NCBI GenBank assembly: GCA_015065965.1
Contig: SVPH01000009.1
Coordinates: 1-64,000 of the forward strand
Direction: 5' to 3'
Length of the DNA: 64,000 bases
Source: Oscillospiraceae bacterium
Lineage (GTDB): Bacteria; Bacillota; Clostridia; Oscillospirales; Acutalibacteraceae
Shown: positions 39,853-48,761 of the stretch, one piece after another
Layout: each line of letters begins with the position of its first letter
How positions within the stretch are numbered: the first letter of the stretch is position 1
The notes under the pieces: model-generated
Database searches by the model: none
Told to the model about the DNA's origin: nothing
What the model saw: the letters and a program-made list of their open reading frames with translations, nothing else
Program-made: the position numbers and the translations under genes

Positions 39853-40704
39853 TTGAAAAGGCAAAAGCGCGTTGCCGCTATACATGATATTTCCGGTATC
39901 GGCAAATGCTCGCTTACTGCTGCAATACCGATTATTTCCGCTGCAGGAGTTGAGGCAGCAGCAATGCCGACTGCGGTACTCTCCACCCATACAGGAAACA
40001 TTCAAGGCTTTACATACCGCGATTTAACAAGTGACATTCAGCCTGTTGCAAACCATTGGAAATCTCTCGGCATTACTTTTGACGGTATATACAGCGGTTT
40101 TCTCGGTTCAACAGAGCAGGTTGATATTGTTTGTTCGTTTATTGATGAGTTTAAGGATGAGCAAACTGTTGTAATTGTTGATCCCGCAATGGCTGACAGC
40201 GGCAGAATGTATACAACTTTTGATGATTCCTTCGCAAAAGAAATGATTTTGCTTTGTAAAAAGGCGGATATAATCGTTCCGAATCTGACTGAAGCGGCAT
40301 TTTTACTTGATGAGGAATATGTAGAGCCGCCTTACACTAAAGAATACATTGAGGGATTGATGCAGCGCCTTTTTGCAGTACTCGGAGTTCCGATGATTGT
40401 GTTGACGGGTGTTTCGTTTGAAAATGATAAAATAGGATGTGCTGTTTGTGAAAATGGCGGAGAAGTTTTTTACCGCTTTTCTGAAAAATATTCCGGAATT
40501 TATTACGGTACTGGTGATATTTTTGCATCGGCTCTTACCGGTGCATTCCTTAAGGGTAAGTCAATATATGAGAGTGCGGAAATTGCTCTTGAATTTACAT
40601 GTTCGGCTATAAAAAGAACTTTTGATGCGCAGACAGATACCCGTTTGGGTGTTAATTTTGAGCAGGGTCTCGGCGACTATATAAAATGTTTGGGAGGTCA
40701 TTAA
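39853..40704 (+). CDS. pdxK: Pyridoxamine/pyridoxal kinase
   Basis: The 283-residue ribokinase-fold kinase has AAIHDISGIGKCSLTAAIPII (substrate binding, about 8-28), the LSTHTGNIQGF segment, VVIVDPAMADSG, VPNLTEAAFLL and the C-terminal anion-hole motif GTGDIFASALTGAFLKG (catalytic Asp). It phosphorylates vitamin B6 vitamers. The start is TTG 39853 behind GGAAGGA; the nearby ATG at 39842 is closed by a stop. It ends 1 bp before thyA. Confidence 0.87.
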   Translation: MKRQKRVAAIHDISGIGKCSLTAAIPIISAAGVEAAAMPTAVLSTHTGNIQGFTYRDLTSDIQPVANHWKSLGITFDGIYSGFLGSTEQVDIVCSFIDEFKDEQTVVIVDPAMADSGRMYTTFDDSFAKEMILLCKKADIIVPNLTEAAFLLDEEYVEPPYTKEYIEGLMQRLFAVLGVPMIVLTGVSFENDKIGCAVCENGGEVFYRFSEKYSGIYYGTGDIFASALTGAFLKGKSIYESAEIALEFTCSAIKRTFDAQTDTRLGVNFEQGLGDYIKCLGGH

Positions 40705-40705
40705 A

Positions 40706-41536
40706 ATGAGTTTGGCAGACAAAATATTTATTGATACATGCAAAGATATCCTTCAGAACGGTTTCTGGGATACTGAACTTGATGTCAGACCCAGGTGGGA
40801 GGACGGAACTCCTGCACATACCGTTAAAAAGTTTGGGGTAGTTAACCGATATGACCTGAGCAAAGAATTCCCTGCTCAGACAATAAGAAAAACTTTTATA
40901 AGAAGTGCTGTTGACGAACTTCTTTGGATTTGGCAGAAGAAGTCAAACAATATCAATGACCTTGGCAGCCATGTATGGGATTCCTGGGCTGATGAAAACG
41001 GAAGTATCGGTAAAGCATACGGCTATCAGTTGGGTGTCAAACACCATTACAGAGAAGGGGATATGGATCAGGTTGACAGGGTTATTTATGATTTGAAACA
41101 TAACCCTCAGAGCAGAAGAATCCTTACCAATATATATGTTCATCAGGATTTGAATGAAATGGCACTTTACCCTTGTGCATACAGCATGACATTTAATACA
41201 TCGGGTAATAAACTTAATGCAATCCTTAATCAGCGTTCGCAGGATATGCTTGCGGCAAACTGTTGGAATGTTTGTCAGTATGCTGCGCTTGTTCATATGC
41301 TTGCACAGGTTAGCGGTCTTGAAGCAGGTGAGTTTGTTCACGTTATTGCCGATGCTCATATCTATGACCGTCATATTCCCATCATTGAGGAACTTATCAG
41401 CAGAGAGCCTTACGATGCTCCTGATTTTGTTATGGATAAGAGCATAACGGATTTTTATCAGTTTACAAAGAACAGTTTTTCACTTGAAAATTATAAATAT
41501 CATGATTTCAGCGAGAAAATTCCCGTTGCAATCTGA
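40706..41536 (+). CDS. thyA: Thymidylate synthase
   Basis: The 276-residue ThyA has the catalytic Cys in LYPCAYSMTFNTSGNKL (about 152), the RSQDMLAANCWNVCQYAALVHML block (described in part), the folate-binding IADAHIYDRHIPI and NPQSRRILTNIY arginines. It makes dTMP from dUMP using methylenetetrahydrofolate. GGGAGG precedes the ATG. It is followed by folA after 14 bp, which regenerates tetrahydrofolate. The protein is complete and close to the usual 264-280 residues. Confidence 0.96.
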   Translation: MSLADKIFIDTCKDILQNGFWDTELDVRPRWEDGTPAHTVKKFGVVNRYDLSKEFPAQTIRKTFIRSAVDELLWIWQKKSNNINDLGSHVWDSWADENGSIGKAYGYQLGVKHHYREGDMDQVDRVIYDLKHNPQSRRILTNIYVHQDLNEMALYPCAYSMTFNTSGNKLNAILNQRSQDMLAANCWNVCQYAALVHMLAQVSGLEAGEFVHVIADAHIYDRHIPIIEELISREPYDAPDFVMDKSITDFYQFTKNSFSLENYKYHDFSEKIPVAI

Positions 41537-41550
41537 AGTGAGGTTAAGCA

Positions 41551-42039
41551 ATGAAAGCCATCGTTAATGTTGATAATAACTGGGCAATAGGTTTGGGCGA
41601 TTCTCTTATAAATCATATACCTGCCGATATGAAGTTTTTTAAAGAAAAGACAACAGGCAATGTTGTTGTTATGGGGCGTTCTACTTTTATGACCTTTCCC
41701 GGTCCTAAGGCTCTTCCCAACAGAGTCAATATTGTTCTTACAACGGATAAAGGCTGGAGTGCGCCTGATGTTATCGTTTGCCATTCAACAGACGAACTTT
41801 TTACGCAACTTGAAAGATATGATACAAACACTGTTTATGTCATAGGCGGTTCTTCCGTTTATGAGCAACTTCTGCCTTTTTGTGATACTGCCTATGTAAC
41901 AAAGGTTGATACTGCAAAACCTGCCGATAAATATTTTCCGAATCTTGATAATGATTCCGACTGGGAAATAGTATGTCAGGGTGAAGAACAGGAGCATAAA
42001 GAAGTTAAATTCAGATTTAATACATATAGGAAGAAATAA
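41551..42039 (+). CDS. folA: Dihydrofolate reductase
   Basis: The 162-residue DHFR has AIVNVDNNWAIGLGDSLINHIPADMKFFKEKT (active-site Trp and acidic residue; described in part), VVMGRSTFMTFP, GPKALPNRVNIVLT, and VIGGSSVYEQLLPFCDTAYVTKV. It reduces dihydrofolate with NADPH, directly recycling the product of ThyA upstream. A terminator follows. Confidence 0.95.
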   Translation: MKAIVNVDNNWAIGLGDSLINHIPADMKFFKEKTTGNVVVMGRSTFMTFPGPKALPNRVNIVLTTDKGWSAPDVIVCHSTDELFTQLERYDTNTVYVIGGSSVYEQLLPFCDTAYVTKVDTAKPADKYFPNLDNDSDWEIVCQGEEQEHKEVKFRFNTYRKK

Positions 42040-42040
42040 A

Positions 42041-42104
42041 GGCGGAATTATGCCCGCCGCAGCCGGACCGCAGCGGGTTTACCTTGCATTGGTCCGGCTT
42101 TTTT
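42041..42104 (+). terminator. Tandem hairpins, terminator after folA
   Basis: A small stem GGCGG/CCGCC (42041-42058) is followed by AGCCGGACC (42061-42069) pairing with GGTCCGGCT (42091-42099) over a 21-nt loop, then TTTTTT. The large loop contains GCAGCGGG, able to pair with the upstream CCCGC, so alternative folds exist. Confidence 0.8.
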
Positions 42105-42121
42105 GAAAGGAGTGAAGGCGA

Positions 42122-43171
42122 ATGGATGCAGTTCAGTATAAATGCCCGAATTGCGGAGGCGGTTTGAAATTTGATGCTGCAAAGCAGGATTTTATCTGTG
42201 AGTACTGTGATTCTGTTTTTAAGGAAGAAGATTTTTTTGCAAAAGATGAAACTCTTGAAAACGAAAGCCCTGAGCAGAAGGCTGTTGAACAGCAGGAGTA
42301 TGAAAACGCTGTTCTTTATGTTTGCCCGAGTTGCGGTGCACAGGTTATAACCGATGAAACAACTGCTGCCACAACATGTTACTATTGCTCCAATCCGGTT
42401 GTGCTTTCGGGAAGGCTCAGCGGAGAATTAAAGCCTGATATGATAATTCCGTTCAAAATTGATAAGAAAAGTGCTGTTCAGAAGTTTAAAGATATGTGCA
42501 GTAAAAAGAAATTTTTGCCAAAGAATTTTGTCTCTGAATCAAGGCTTGAAGAGATAAAAGGAATTTACTTCCCTTATTGGTATGTTGATTGCGAAACAAG
42601 CGGCAGCATAAATGCAACATCACGTCAGGTCAAAACATGGGTTGTCGGTGATGTTCAGCACACTGAAACCACCGTTCGCAGTCATTTCAGAGCGGGCGAT
42701 ATGATGGTTCGTAATATGCCCGAATCTGCGCTGAGAGGCAAGGATAAAGACATAATGCGATATGTCTGTCCGTTTAACGGTGCTGATTTTGTACCTTTCT
42801 CGATGTCATATCTGTCGGGATATTTTGCAGAAAAAAGGAATATCGAAACAAATGAAATTGCATCGGGAGTTACCCAGAAAATCAAACATTTTTCCGAGGA
42901 AAAACTTGAAAAATCAATTGATGCCGTGAATGTAACATTGAAAGACAGTTCAATAAATGTAGGCGAACTCAGATGGAGTTACAATCTTCTTCCGGTATGG
43001 GTTCTCAACTATAAACATAAAGATAAAAATTATATATATGCACTCAACGGTCAGACAGGTAAGGTGTACGGTGAATTGCCTGTGTGCGGCAAAAAACTCG
43101 CAATGCTTTTTGCAGGAGTTGCGGCAGGTGTATCTGTAATACTAACAGTTGCAGGGGGGCTTTTGTTTTGA
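42122..43171 (+). CDS. Zinc-ribbon protein with C-terminal membrane segment
   Basis: The 349-residue protein has two N-terminal treble-type zinc ribbons: YKCPNCGGGLKF...CEYC (about 7-30) and YVCPSCGAQV...CYYC (about 64-88). The rest is a beta-rich middle domain (PFKIDKKSAVQKF, GIYFPYWYVDCETSG), and one membrane helix lies near the end (MLFAGVAAGVSVILTVAGG). It resembles TFIIB-type zinc-ribbon proteins of Bacillota of unknown function. Its stop overlaps the next gene by TTGA. Confidence 0.75.
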   Translation: MDAVQYKCPNCGGGLKFDAAKQDFICEYCDSVFKEEDFFAKDETLENESPEQKAVEQQEYENAVLYVCPSCGAQVITDETTAATTCYYCSNPVVLSGRLSGELKPDMIIPFKIDKKSAVQKFKDMCSKKKFLPKNFVSESRLEEIKGIYFPYWYVDCETSGSINATSRQVKTWVVGDVQHTETTVRSHFRAGDMMVRNMPESALRGKDKDIMRYVCPFNGADFVPFSMSYLSGYFAEKRNIETNEIASGVTQKIKHFSEEKLEKSIDAVNVTLKDSSINVGELRWSYNLLPVWVLNYKHKDKNYIYALNGQTGKVYGELPVCGKKLAMLFAGVAAGVSVILTVAGGLLF

Positions 43172-44046
43172 AAAAGATAATTTCAATTACCCTTGCGCTT
43201 TTCTTCGTTTTATCTTTTGCGGTTTTGGCATATGCTTACGATAACTTTGTTGACGATTCGGCAATGCTTTTTTCGTCAGATGAAACATCTGAAATTACTG
43301 ATTGCGTTGAATCTTTTTCTTTAGAAACAGGTTACTCTCTTGCTGTTGTGACAACGGATGATTCAATGGGCAAATCTTCCGATGAATATGCCGATGATTA
43401 TCTTGATGACCTTATTGATAATCAGTGTTGGTCAGAGGACAGCATGCTTTTTCTGATTGATATGGATAACCGTGAGATTTATATTTCAACAACGGGAAGT
43501 GCAATGGATTCGTATGACAGTTTTCAGATTGATAATATAATTGACAGTGGATATTCGGAACTTGTTCAGGGGAATTATGCCCGCGCTGTTATACTTATGA
43601 CCGAAACGGCTGAGGGTATATATAACGAATCGAACGATGAAAATTATGATAATATATACGGTTATATAGGTTCATATGAAGATTACGGATATAACGAATA
43701 TGACTATGATTATTATGATTATGTTGATAACAACCGCAGCGGATTTTCTGTTGACTTTACCGATATATTAGTTTATATCATTGTCGGTATCGGTGCAGCG
43801 GGAATAACTGTTCTGATTGTTAAAAGCAAATATAAAAACCACGGCAAGGATGATATGTTCGATACAGATGATATTTCACTTGATATTACAGGTTCAACCG
43901 ATAATGTAATCAGCAGAAATGTTGTAACAACAAGAATTCCGAAGAATAATAATCACGGCAAGCACGGCGGAGGTTTCTCCGGCGGCGGTTCGGTTCATCG
44001 CTCCTCAGGCGGCAGAATGCACGGCGGCGGAGGAAGAAAATTTTAA
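43168..44046 (+). CDS. TPM-domain exported membrane protein
   Basis: The 292-residue protein begins at TTG 43168, which overlaps the upstream stop and has AGGGGGG about 8 bases upstream. A signal peptide (about 2-22) is followed by a TPM (TLP18.3/Psb32) domain, about 25-165: VDDSAMLFSSDETSEITDCV, GYSLAVVTTDDSMGKSSDEY, MLFLIDMDNREIYISTTGS. Then come a Tyr/Asp/Asn-rich stretch, one membrane helix (about 205-228) and a Gly/His/Arg-rich tail with HGGGFSGGGSVHRSSGGR. The fold is linked to phosphatase-like or assembly roles. It is coupled to the zinc-ribbon gene. Confidence 0.82.
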   Translation: MKKIISITLALFFVLSFAVLAYAYDNFVDDSAMLFSSDETSEITDCVESFSLETGYSLAVVTTDDSMGKSSDEYADDYLDDLIDNQCWSEDSMLFLIDMDNREIYISTTGSAMDSYDSFQIDNIIDSGYSELVQGNYARAVILMTETAEGIYNESNDENYDNIYGYIGSYEDYGYNEYDYDYYDYVDNNRSGFSVDFTDILVYIIVGIGAAGITVLIVKSKYKNHGKDDMFDTDDISLDITGSTDNVISRNVVTTRIPKNNNHGKHGGGFSGGGSVHRSSGGRMHGGGGRKF

Positions 44047-44064
44047 TTGTAACGGAGACAAAAA

Positions 44065-45104
44065 ATGAAAAGAAAAGTCGGTTATGCAGTAGTTGGACTC
44101 GGCGTAGGTATGAGACACGCAGATGCGGCTGCAAAATCAGAAAATGCAAACCTTATAGCGGTTTGCGATTTGAAACAGGAAAAACTTGATAAGATAAAAG
44201 AAAAGTATCCCGAAACGCTTACATATACCGATTTTGATGAGATGCTTTGAACCCGGATATTGATGCGGTCAGTATTGCTGTTCCGAGCGGTATGCACGCA
44301 GATTTTGCGGTAAAAGCAATGAAGGCTGGCAAAAATGTTCTTATAGAAAAACCGATTGATATTACCGTTGAAGCCGCTCTTAGAATTGAAGAAACAAGAA
44401 AAGAAACGGGAATGAAAGCAGGCGTTGTTCATCAGAACAGATATAATCCCGATATGTTTCCCATGAGAGATGCGGTTATAAGCGGTAAAATAGGCAAGGT
44501 TCTTTTCGGTGACTTTGCCGTTAAGTGGCACAGAACACAGGAGTATTATGATAACGGCGGCTGGCGAGGAACCTGGGCGATGGATGGCGGAGGTTCGCTT
44601 ATGAACCAGGCTGTTCATACAGTTGATCTTATGCAATGGCTTATGAACAGTGAGGTTGAAAGTGTTACGTCGCAGATGGCAGTTTATAACCATAAGATTG
44701 AAACTGAAGACTTTACCGCCTCGCTTATCAGATTTAAGTCGGGTGCAGTTGCAACATTTATCAGTACAACATGTGCTTATCCGGGTATTTGTACCGATAT
44801 AAAGATATACGGCACAAACGGTTCTATGGAGGCTGATCAGGACAAACTTAAACTTTGGAAGTTTGCTGATGCTCCAGAAGATGAAGAAGCGGAAATGCTT
44901 GAAAAATATGCAGGTAACGGTTCGGCAGCGGCTCTTGATCCTACGCTATGCATCGGTCACAACTATGTTGTTGAAGATATGATAAATGCTGTTCTTGAGG
45001 ACAGAGACCCTTCAATTGTTCCCATGGAAGCGATAAAAAGCGTGCGTATTGTAAACGCTGTCTATGAGTCCGCCAAAACAGGAAAAACAGTTTATTTTGA
45101 ATGA
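44065..45104 (+). pseudogene. Gfo/Idh/MocA oxidoreductase with a -1 frameshift
   Basis: The first frame (44065-44250) encodes the N-terminal Rossmann fold (KVGYAVVGLGVGMRHADAA, IAVCDLKQEKL) and ends TDFDEML-stop at 44248. The second frame (from TTG 44247 to 45104) continues directly with NPDIDAVSIAVPSGMHADF, LIEKPIDITVEAAL (catalytic Lys), HQNRYNPDMF and the C-terminal domain. Restoring one T in CTTTGA (44245-44250) rejoins them at the normal family spacing. It may be a recent mutation, a sequencing error or rare recoding. Family members oxidise sugars or inositols with NAD(P). GGAG precedes the first ATG; ppa follows in the operon. Confidence 0.85.
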
Positions 45105-45114
45105 GGTGAAATAT

Positions 45115-45648
45115 ATGGGAAATATTTGGCATGACATAAATCCTAAGAGAATTACTTCCGAGGATTTCATGGCGGTAATTGAAATCACAAAAGGCAGCAA
45201 AAAAAAGTATGAACTTGATAAAGAAACGGGATTCCTTATGCTTGACCGTATTCTTTACACATCAACCCATTACCCTGCAAACTACGGTTTCATCCCCAGA
45301 ACTTACGGCGATGACGGCGACCCTCTTGACGTAGTTGTTATCTGCAGCGAAGTAATTGATCCGATGACACTTGTAAGATGCTATCCGATTGGTGTTATAG
45401 CGATGAAAGACAGCGGTAAACTTGATGAAAAAATCATTTCAATATCTTTTAACGACCCAAACTATAATTGTTATAAAGATATCAGTGAACTTCCAAAACA
45501 TGTTTTTGATGAAATGACTCATTTCTTTTCAGTTTATAAAAATCTTGAGGATAAAGAAACGGTTGTTGATGAAGTTCGCAACAGAGAAGCGGCAATTGAA
45601 ATTATCAGCAAGAGTATAAATAACTATATTACAGAATTTTGCCGATAA
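45115..45648 (+). CDS. ppa: Inorganic pyrophosphatase, family I
   Basis: The 177-residue family I enzyme has ITKGSKKKYELDKETGFLMLDR, HYPANYGFIPRTYGDDGDPLDVVVI (partly quoted) with the DGDPLDV signature at about 64-70, and KDSGKLDEKI. It hydrolyses pyrophosphate to drive biosynthesis. ATG 45115 is chosen because GAGGTGA is 6 bases upstream. It is the last gene of the operon with the zinc-ribbon, TPM and oxidoreductase genes. Confidence 0.95.
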   Translation: MGNIWHDINPKRITSEDFMAVIEITKGSKKKYELDKETGFLMLDRILYTSTHYPANYGFIPRTYGDDGDPLDVVVICSEVIDPMTLVRCYPIGVIAMKDSGKLDEKIISISFNDPNYNCYKDISELPKHVFDEMTHFFSVYKNLEDKETVVDEVRNREAAIEIISKSINNYITEFCR

Positions 45649-45706
45649 TTTTTAATTTTTGTCTTTACTTTTTAAGAAGTTTATTGTAAAATACATTTTA
45701 TATACT

Positions 45707-45728
45707 CGGCTGGCTTTTCCGGCAGCCG
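45707..45728 (+). other. Hairpin in the guaB leader
   Basis: CGGCTG (45707-45712) pairs with CAGCCG (45723-45728) around GCTTTTCCGG, ending 8 bases before the AGAAGGAG ribosome site. The conserved purine riboswitch core is not recognisable. Confidence 0.4.
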
Positions 45729-45752
45729 AAATTTCCAGAAGGAGTGAACAAA

Positions 45753-47261
45753 ATGGCTATTTATTGTCAGGAGCCCTCAAGAACATTCAGCGAATATCTT
45801 CTTATTCCGGGCTACACCTCAAGGGAATGCATCCCCGCAAACGTTAATCTTAAAACACCTCTTGTTAAGTTCAGAAAGGGCGAAGAAGAATGCCCCCTGA
45901 GCCTTAACATTCCTCTTGTTTCTGCAATCATGCAGTCAGTTTCAAATGATACACTGGCAATTGCTCTTGCAAAAGAAGGCGGCATTTCATTTATCTACGG
46001 CTCACAGTCAATTGAAGATGAAGCGGCTATGGTTGCCAGAGTTAAGAATTATAAAGCAGGTTTTGTAATCAGTGATTCAAACCTTAAGCCTGATTCAACC
46101 CTTGCAGAAGTTCTTGATATTAAAGAACTTACAGGTCACAGCACAATGGCTGTTACCGATAACGGCAGCCCCAACGGCAAACTTCTCGGTGTTGTTACAG
46201 GCAGAGATTACAGAGTCAGCAGAATGGATCTTTCAACACCCGTTTCCTCATTCATGACTCCTTTGGAAAAACTTATCACCGCTCCGGAAACAACAACATT
46301 AAAGGAAGCAAACGATATTATCTGGGATAATAAACTCAATTCACTTCCAATTGTTGATAAAAACGGCAATCTTCTTTATTTTGTATTCCGTAAGGACTAT
46401 TCACAGCACAAGGATAATCCTCAGGAACTTCTTGATTCAAACAAGAGTTACATTGTTGGTGCAGGCGTTAACACTCTTGACTATGAGAAACGCATTCCCG
46501 CTCTTGTTGAAGCAGGCGCAGATGTTCTTTGCATCGACTCATCAGAAGGCTATACCGTATGGCAGGAGCAGACCCTTGCATTCGTTCGTGAAAAATACGG
46601 CGATAAGGTTAAAATCGGTGCAGGTAATGTTGTTGACCGTGATGGCTTCATGTTCCTTGCAAAGGCAGGTGCTGACTTTGTTAAGGTAGGTATCGGCGGC
46701 GGTTCAATCTGTATCACCCGTGAAACAAAAGGTATCGGCAGAGGACAGGCGACTGCTCTTATTGAAGTTGCTGCAGCAAGAGATGAATATTATGCAGAAA
46801 CAGGTATCTATGTCCCCATTTGCTCAGACGGCGGTATCGTTCATGACTATCATATGACACTTGCTCTTGCAATGGGTGCAGACTTCCTCATGCTTGGCAG
46901 ATACTTTGCTCGTTTTGACGAAAGCCCCACAAATAAACTCATGATTAACGGCGCTTATGTTAAAGAGTATTGGGGTGAAGGCTCCAACAGAGCAAGAAAC
47001 TGGCAGAGATATGACCTTGGCGGTAAGGCTAAACTCAGTTTTGAAGAAGGCGTTGACTCATATGTTACCTATGCCGGTTCGTTGAGCGATAACGTAGCAA
47101 AGAGTCTTTATAAAGTTAAGTCAACAATGTGTAACTGCGGTGTTCTTACAATTCCCGATCTTCAGAAGAACGCAAAACTTACTGTTGTTTCCGCAACAAG
47201 TATTGTTGAGGGCGGTTACCACGATGTTACTCTTAAGACATCGGCAACATCAGGCAGATAA
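45753..47261 (+). CDS. guaB: IMP dehydrogenase
   Basis: The 502-residue protein has an N-terminal barrel segment ([14 protein letters not shown]), a Bateman module of two CBS domains (about 95-215: [20 protein letters not shown] and [14 protein letters not shown]), then the barrel with [12 protein letters not shown] and the active-site loop [20 protein letters not shown] (catalytic Cys about 317). The flap and [13 protein letters not shown] follow. It oxidises IMP to XMP, the substrate of GuaA. AGAAGGAG gives ATG 45753. Confidence 0.95.
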   Translation: MAIYCQEPSRTFSEYLLIPGYTSRECIPANVNLKTPLVKFRKGEEECPLSLNIPLVSAIMQSVSNDTLAIALAKEGGISFIYGSQSIEDEAAMVARVKNYKAGFVISDSNLKPDSTLAEVLDIKELTGHSTMAVTDNGSPNGKLLGVVTGRDYRVSRMDLSTPVSSFMTPLEKLITAPETTTLKEANDIIWDNKLNSLPIVDKNGNLLYFVFRKDYSQHKDNPQELLDSNKSYIVGAGVNTLDYEKRIPALVEAGADVLCIDSSEGYTVWQEQTLAFVREKYGDKVKIGAGNVVDRDGFMFLAKAGADFVKVGIGGGSICITRETKGIGRGQATALIEVAAARDEYYAETGIYVPICSDGGIVHDYHMTLALAMGADFLMLGRYFARFDESPTNKLMINGAYVKEYWGEGSNRARNWQRYDLGGKAKLSFEEGVDSYVTYAGSLSDNVAKSLYKVKSTMCNCGVLTIPDLQKNAKLTVVSATSIVEGGYHDVTLKTSATSGR

Positions 47262-47279
47262 CTTAGAATTATGTTTTAA

Positions 47280-47312
47280 AAACGGTATAGTTACGGCTAT
47301 GCCGTTTTTTTG
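47280..47312 (+). terminator. guaB terminator
   Basis: AACGGTATAG with CTATGCCGTT (47282-47307, one G-U pair) followed by seven T. Confidence 0.9.
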
Positions 47313-47439
47313 CTTTTGTAGTTGACATTAAAGAAATGAGTTACATATCAATTTGATGATTTAAATCTGTTTTTTTAACTTGATTTATTGTTAAACTTTT
47401 TGTTTAAAATTTTTATACATTCTCAGCATTCAAAAAATC

Positions 47440-47467
47440 TTGACAAAAAGGCGAAGTGTGATATAAT
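47440..47467 (+). promoter_or_regulatory. V-ATPase operon promoter
   Basis: Consensus -35 TTGACA (47440-47445), 16-bp spacer, -10 TATAAT (47462-47467). The 140 bases before it, after the guaB terminator, hold nothing I can identify. Confidence 0.85.
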
Positions 47468-47491
47468 ATTTAAAAATGAAAAATGTTTTTT

Positions 47492-47537
47492 AGGAACCAG
47501 CTGTCTGCAGAGGATGTTGGTTCCTTTATGTTTTTTT
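47492..47537 (+). promoter_or_regulatory. Terminator-like hairpin in the V-ATPase leader
   Basis: AGGAACCA (47492-47499) pairs with TGGTTCCT (47518-47525) over an 18-nt loop containing CTGTCTGCAG, followed by TTATGTTTTTTT. It lies in the leader between promoter and first gene, where an attenuator would be. Confidence 0.6.
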
Positions 47538-47592
47538 GCGGGAAAACATATTGCTTATAATAACTAAGAAAAACTCAAAAAGGAGAAGCGTT

Positions 47593-48201
47593 ATGGAAGT
47601 ACAACTTCAGGAACTTATTGAGCAGATTAAAAAAGATGGTGTGGATGCGGCTGAAATACAGGCAGAATCGATACTTAAATCTGCAAGAGCCGAGGCGGAA
47701 AAAATTATATCTGATGCTCAGAACCATGCAGATAAGATTATTGCCGAAGCCAAAAGTGAAAACGCAAAAATTGTAAAATCCGGCGAGGATGCCATCCGAC
47801 AGGCTGGACGTAATTTGCTTATCTCATTCAGAGAAAGTGTTGCAAGAGAACTTCGTGTTATAGTTAGCGAAAATGTTAATGCAATGTATTCATCAAATGA
47901 GTTCTCCAAACTTATTGTAAAGGTTGTGGAATGCTGGGCAGGCAATCCCGATGCAGAAGATATCTCTGTAGTTCTTAACAGTGAAGATGTGAAACTTCTT
48001 GAAGAGTCTCTTCTTACAGAACTTAATTTAAAAATGATTAAAGGCATTACTCTTAAGGCGAATGATGATTTCGACGGAGGATTCCGAATTTCTTTAAATA
48101 ACGGTTCGGTTTATTATGATTATTCCGTTGAGGCTGTTACTGATATGTTGTCAAATTATCTCAGCCCAAAGGTTGCTGCTCTTTTGAAAGAGGCTGAATA
48201 A
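47593..48201 (+). CDS. ntpE: V-type ATPase subunit E
   Basis: The 202-residue protein has an N-terminal coiled coil (about 15-75: IQAESILKSARAEAEKIISD and a repeated ADKIIAEA pattern) and a C-terminal alpha/beta domain (about 100-200) as in the peripheral stalk subunit E. It links the catalytic head to subunit I. ATG 47593 has AAAAGGAG upstream. First gene of the seven-gene V-ATPase operon. Confidence 0.85.
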   Translation: MEVQLQELIEQIKKDGVDAAEIQAESILKSARAEAEKIISDAQNHADKIIAEAKSENAKIVKSGEDAIRQAGRNLLISFRESVARELRVIVSENVNAMYSSNEFSKLIVKVVECWAGNPDAEDISVVLNSEDVKLLEESLLTELNLKMIKGITLKANDDFDGGFRISLNNGSVYYDYSVEAVTDMLSNYLSPKVAALLKEAE

Positions 48202-48203
48202 TT

Positions 48204-48761
48204 ATGGCTGAATATTATCTTATATCTCAATTGCCGTCGCTTGACGGAATTAATGAAAACACTCCTCTTCCCGTAACATCGGAGAGGTTTGAGGAACTTT
48301 GTATGCGATTTCTCGGAAAAAAAGCGCAGTGTGAATTGCAGAAATTATCTCTTGTACCTCCGAGAAATCCGGATAAATCATCATCTGCATTGATTGAAAA
48401 ATGGAATGATGGTGAACGCAATCTTCGACTTGCGCTTGCTAAGTTTCGTGCAGAAAAAATGAACAAAAACTTTAATTCTGATAATCAGTCTTTCTCTGTC
48501 GGACTTTTGCAGGCTGTGCGTACAGCAGTTGAAATTGAAAGTCCTATTGAGGCGGAAAAATTTCTCAATCAATATCGTCTTGATTTTCTTGAATCGCTCA
48601 GACCGTCGGATTCTTTTTCGGAGGAATTTGTGTTCTATTACGGGCTTAAACTAAAACTCATTGAGCGTATAAGAAAATTTGATGCAGAAAGCGGAAAATC
48701 CGCTTACAAAAATATCTATAACTCCATTATGAATGATGACAGATCGGAGGTTATACAATGA
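48204..48761 (+). CDS. DUF2764-family protein of the V-ATPase operon
   Basis: The 185-residue soluble helical protein begins MAEYYLISQLPSLD, typical of DUF2764. It is found between E and A genes in V-type ATPase operons of spirochaetes, chlamydiae and Bacteroidetes as I recall. It has no C-, F- or G-subunit motif, but may replace subunit C as the rotor-membrane adaptor. The 3' end overlaps the A gene by 4 bp (ATGA). Role inferred from constant genomic position. Confidence 0.78.
   Translation: MAEYYLISQLPSLDGINENTPLPVTSERFEELCMRFLGKKAQCELQKLSLVPPRNPDKSSSALIEKWNDGERNLRLALAKFRAEKMNKNFNSDNQSFSVGLLQAVRTAVEIESPIEAEKFLNQYRLDFLESLRPSDSFSEEFVFYYGLKLKLIERIRKFDAESGKSAYKNIYNSIMNDDRSEVIQ

Noticed and set aside
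45675-45735. Purine riboswitch before guaB
   Set aside because: Only a single short hairpin is visible; the conserved three-way-junction sequences are not found.
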